DNA from: Myxosarcina sp. GI1
GTDB lineage: Bacteria > Cyanobacteriota > Cyanobacteriia > Cyanobacteriales > Xenococcaceae
Direction of reading: 5' to 3'
Assembly: GCF_000756305.1 (NCBI RefSeq)
Contig: NZ_JRFE01000017.1
Span: forward strand, 141,434 to 205,433
Length of the DNA: 64,000 bases
Part shown: piece by piece, positions 62,177-64,000 of the stretch
Position numbering within the stretch: position 1 is the stretch's first letter
Layout: each line of letters opens with the position of its first letter
Notes under the pieces: generated by a model
Databases searched by the model: none
Told to the model about the DNA's origin: nothing
What the model saw: only the letters and a program-made list of their open reading frames with translations
Translations under genes and position numbers: made by a program

Positions 62177-63556
62177 ATGAACTCTGTTAAGTCTCCCGAA
62201 TCTTTATATCAATTAACTCAAGATTTAGAAACTCCCTTAACTTCGATTGCCATCGGTGCTGAAACTCTTAAATTTTATGTTGAAGCAATTATCGAGCTGG
62301 CGATCGAACAACAGCTTCAAGCGACAATTTGGGTCAAGCTACCTCAAACCCAAACTTGGCTGGAATTAATACAAAAATACTATCAAACGGGCAAAGCCAA
62401 ACGTATTTATTTGTGTAATACGCAAAAAAAATCTTTTCGTCCGCTGGCTGATGATGCAGCTAATAAAAAAGTTGTTCCTGTTAAATTTATTAAAAACTCT
62501 TGGTTGCAACGAGAGTCTTTTTTGATTGTCTTATCGTCTCAATTCTCCATCGCGCTCTTATCTCAATGGCAAAAAGGACAAATTGTTGTCGAATCTTCAC
62601 AAAAAAGGTTGACCCAGCCTTATATTCAAATGGTATCTAGCTTTAATTCGTCTGTAATCGAACAGATTTTGGCGGGAGTAAAACAAATTGCTAATGCAGC
62701 TGATACTAATAATTTTATAGTTGCAGCAGACTTACAGGTTCCTCAAATAGTAGATAGAGAATCGACACTGCTTGCCCAACTGTTACTCAAGCAAATCGAA
62801 CGTTGCGAATTATTAAGAACTCAAAGTCATCGGACTTCAGAACGACAGCAAAGCACGAATTCAGCAATTTCAGGCTTACAAGAAGAGTTTTTAAATAGCT
62901 TGGCGCGAGAGTTGCGATCGCCAATTACCCATATGAAGACTGCTTTGAGCTTATTAGAATCTAAACAAATTAAAGGCGAACAGCGACAGCGTTATTTACA
63001 GATGATTGGTAGCGAATGCGATCGCCAAAATTCTCTAGTACGTGGTTTGCTCGAACTGCTTCAGTTGGGTACGCCTACAGAAAATCGACAGTTGAATTTA
63101 GATGAATTTGTTCCAGGGATTGTTAGTACATATCAACCACTGGCAAGAGAACAAAACATTCAATTAGGATATACTATACCTGCTTCTTTGCCCCCTATAG
63201 CATGCCCTGTGGCTTGGCTGAGACAAATTATTATCAATTTACTTAACAACAGCTTACAGTTTACTCCTGCTGGCGGTAAAGTATACGTACAGGCATCTCT
63301 CAAAAATGAATACATTGAATTATCGATCGCCGATACGGGAATTGGTATTGAAGCTAAAGAAATCGATAAAGTTTTTGATAGTTTTTATAGTACTAAAGCC
63401 ATCAATCAGCAGCAAACTACAGGTGCGGGTTTGGGATTGACCATTGTACGACAACTAGTAGAACGCATTGGTGGTTCTATTGAAGTTAATAGTAGAGTTG
63501 GTAGAGGTACGAACTTTAAAATTTTGCTGCCGACAATACCTGCTGAATTAGTCTGA
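62177..63556 (+). CDS. DICT-domain sensor histidine-kinase-like protein lacking the H-box His
   Basis: From ATG 62177 the protein is 459 residues; the frame also allows ATG 62069, adding 36 non-domain residues. Residues 5-140 match the DICT sensory domain (SLYQLTQDLETPLTSIAIG). A dimerisation helix region follows, then an HATPase domain (N-box INLLNNSLQFTPAGG, DTGIGIEAKEI, TGAGLGLTIVRQLVERIGGSIEV). In the H-box the normal SHELRTP reads LARELRSP: Arg244 occupies the phospho-acceptor site. A His at 252 (ITHMK) is displaced. ATP binding should work, but autophosphorylation is doubtful. Confidence 0.85.
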   Translation: MNSVKSPESLYQLTQDLETPLTSIAIGAETLKFYVEAIIELAIEQQLQATIWVKLPQTQTWLELIQKYYQTGKAKRIYLCNTQKKSFRPLADDAANKKVVPVKFIKNSWLQRESFLIVLSSQFSIALLSQWQKGQIVVESSQKRLTQPYIQMVSSFNSSVIEQILAGVKQIANAADTNNFIVAADLQVPQIVDRESTLLAQLLLKQIERCELLRTQSHRTSERQQSTNSAISGLQEEFLNSLARELRSPITHMKTALSLLESKQIKGEQRQRYLQMIGSECDRQNSLVRGLLELLQLGTPTENRQLNLDEFVPGIVSTYQPLAREQNIQLGYTIPASLPPIACPVAWLRQIIINLLNNSLQFTPAGGKVYVQASLKNEYIELSIADTGIGIEAKEIDKVFDSFYSTKAINQQQTTGAGLGLTIVRQLVERIGGSIEVNSRVGRGTNFKILLPTIPAELV

Positions 63557-63703
63557 GCATCAGTTACGATGACAATTACCCATAATCTGTAGGTCTGGTC
63601 GAACAGTTTAATATTTTAGATATGAAGGATTGGGGAAATAGGGCATTGAGGATAACCTTATTTAAAGTGATTATCCGTACTCGATATAACTTAATAGCAA
63701 AGC

Positions 63704-64000
63704 ATGGTTAACTATTTAACAGCAGTCGATATTTTACTCCACAGAGCCGCAATTGCTCCAGAACAAACTGCCTATACTTTTTTAGCAGATGGCGTAAACG
63801 AATCGGGTAAAGTAACTTATCGAGAATTAGATACTCAGGCAAGAGCGATCGCTGCCAAGCTGCAAAGTACACTTAAATCGGGCGACCGCGCCTTGCTAAT
63901 CTATCCCTATGATAAGGGATTAGAGTTTATTGCTGCTTTTATGGGCTGTTTGTATGCAGGAGTAATTGCCGTTACCGATTATCCTCCCCAGCAAACCAAA
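63704..64000 (+). CDS. N-terminus of a fatty acyl-AMP ligase (cut by the window end)
   Basis: From ATG 63704 the frame is open for 99 codons to the last base. VNYLTAVDILLHRAAIAPEQTAY, YRELDTQARAIAAKLQ, ALLIYPYDKGLEFIAAFMGCLYAGVIAVTDYPP match the start of FAAL-type AMP-ligases, which activate fatty acids for transfer to an acyl-carrier protein. Cyanobacterial olefin synthase (Ols) begins with such a domain, as do lipopeptide and polyketide loading modules. YPYDKGLEF has two extra residues compared with the usual YPPGLEF. What follows is unknown. Confidence 0.8.
   Translation, partial: MVNYLTAVDILLHRAAIAPEQTAYTFLADGVNESGKVTYRELDTQARAIAAKLQSTLKSGDRALLIYPYDKGLEFIAAFMGCLYAGVIAVTDYPPQQTK

Noticed and set aside
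1..64000. CRISPR array, rRNA operon, IS element or attachment site
   Set aside because: I found no regularly spaced repeats, no rRNA sequence, no transposase or integrase frame, and no tRNA-flanking duplication around tRNA-Lys.

Overview
The window is a 64 kb stretch of cyanobacterial chromosome. The evidence is a psbA gene for the photosystem II D1 protein, a 47-residue high-light-inducible protein, a thylakoid-lumen type pentapeptide protein, a COP23-type protein, the Ycf35/DUF1257 gene set, an AT-rich base composition and very frequent HIP1 octamers (GCGATCGC). The genus cannot be fixed from this alone. A non-heterocystous unicellular or baeocyte-forming lineage would fit, but that is inference. 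I see no prophage, integrase, intact insertion sequence, CRISPR array, rRNA or replication origin. Most of the window is housekeeping sequence.

Layout, part 1 (1-22 kb): a charged R/D/E-rich protein (possibly cut by the window edge), a methyltransferase, a decayed toxin-antitoxin pair, pheS, surE, an FMN reductase, a TauE-type exporter, a GH104-like lysozyme, MgtC, a PAS-GGDEF diguanylate cyclase, pheT (same strand as pheS but about 5 kb away), a SpkB-like kinase with pentapeptide repeats, DUF2805, COP23, a GH100 invertase convergent with a CE2-like esterase, an unlisted hli gene with a 38-bp palindromic terminator, mutS2 and a TPR-lytic transglycosylase. Part 2 (22-35 kb): a minus-strand chaperone block grpE-dnaK-dnaJ whose last gene runs by overlap into a TusA-like gene and rsgA; a plus-strand pilB-pilT-pilC block followed by a tightly linked unknown gene; a mannose-1-phosphate guanylyltransferase; and psbA with a recognisable promoter, a 5'-UTR hairpin and a terminator.

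Part 3 (35-52 kb): cofG, a mutarotase, tRNA-Lys(UUU), a metallophosphoesterase, smc, a decayed 0.9 kb stretch, two small unknown genes, a large SNF2 helicase, a Tat-exported aldo/keto reductase and a bifunctional RelA/SpoT. Part 4 (52-64 kb): a PatD-like gene, a lumenal pentapeptide protein, trpD, small unknown genes, an exported metallo-beta-lactamase-fold protein, a trpG-dgkA-ybeY-DUF3285-polyprenol kinase run on the minus strand, the DUF2997-DUF1257-ferredoxin operon, a saccharopine-dehydrogenase-like oxidoreductase, an HDAC-family deacetylase, a DICT-domain histidine-kinase-like protein with no histidine in its H-box, and the first 99 codons of a fatty acyl-AMP ligase domain running off the end.

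The most notable observations are small-scale. GC-rich hairpin repeats appear to have inserted in frame into two genes (COP23 and ybeY). Two perfect palindromes are built on HIP1-like cores. A dispersed 40-nt hairpin repeat supplies the stop codon of the lysozyme gene. Remnants of a toxin-antitoxin pair and of a start-less gene remain. The DICT kinase lacks its usual phospho-acceptor. The least characterised recurrent gene set is DUF2997-DUF1257-ferredoxin, followed by the unknown gene behind pilC. I did not find a clear new defence or mobile system.
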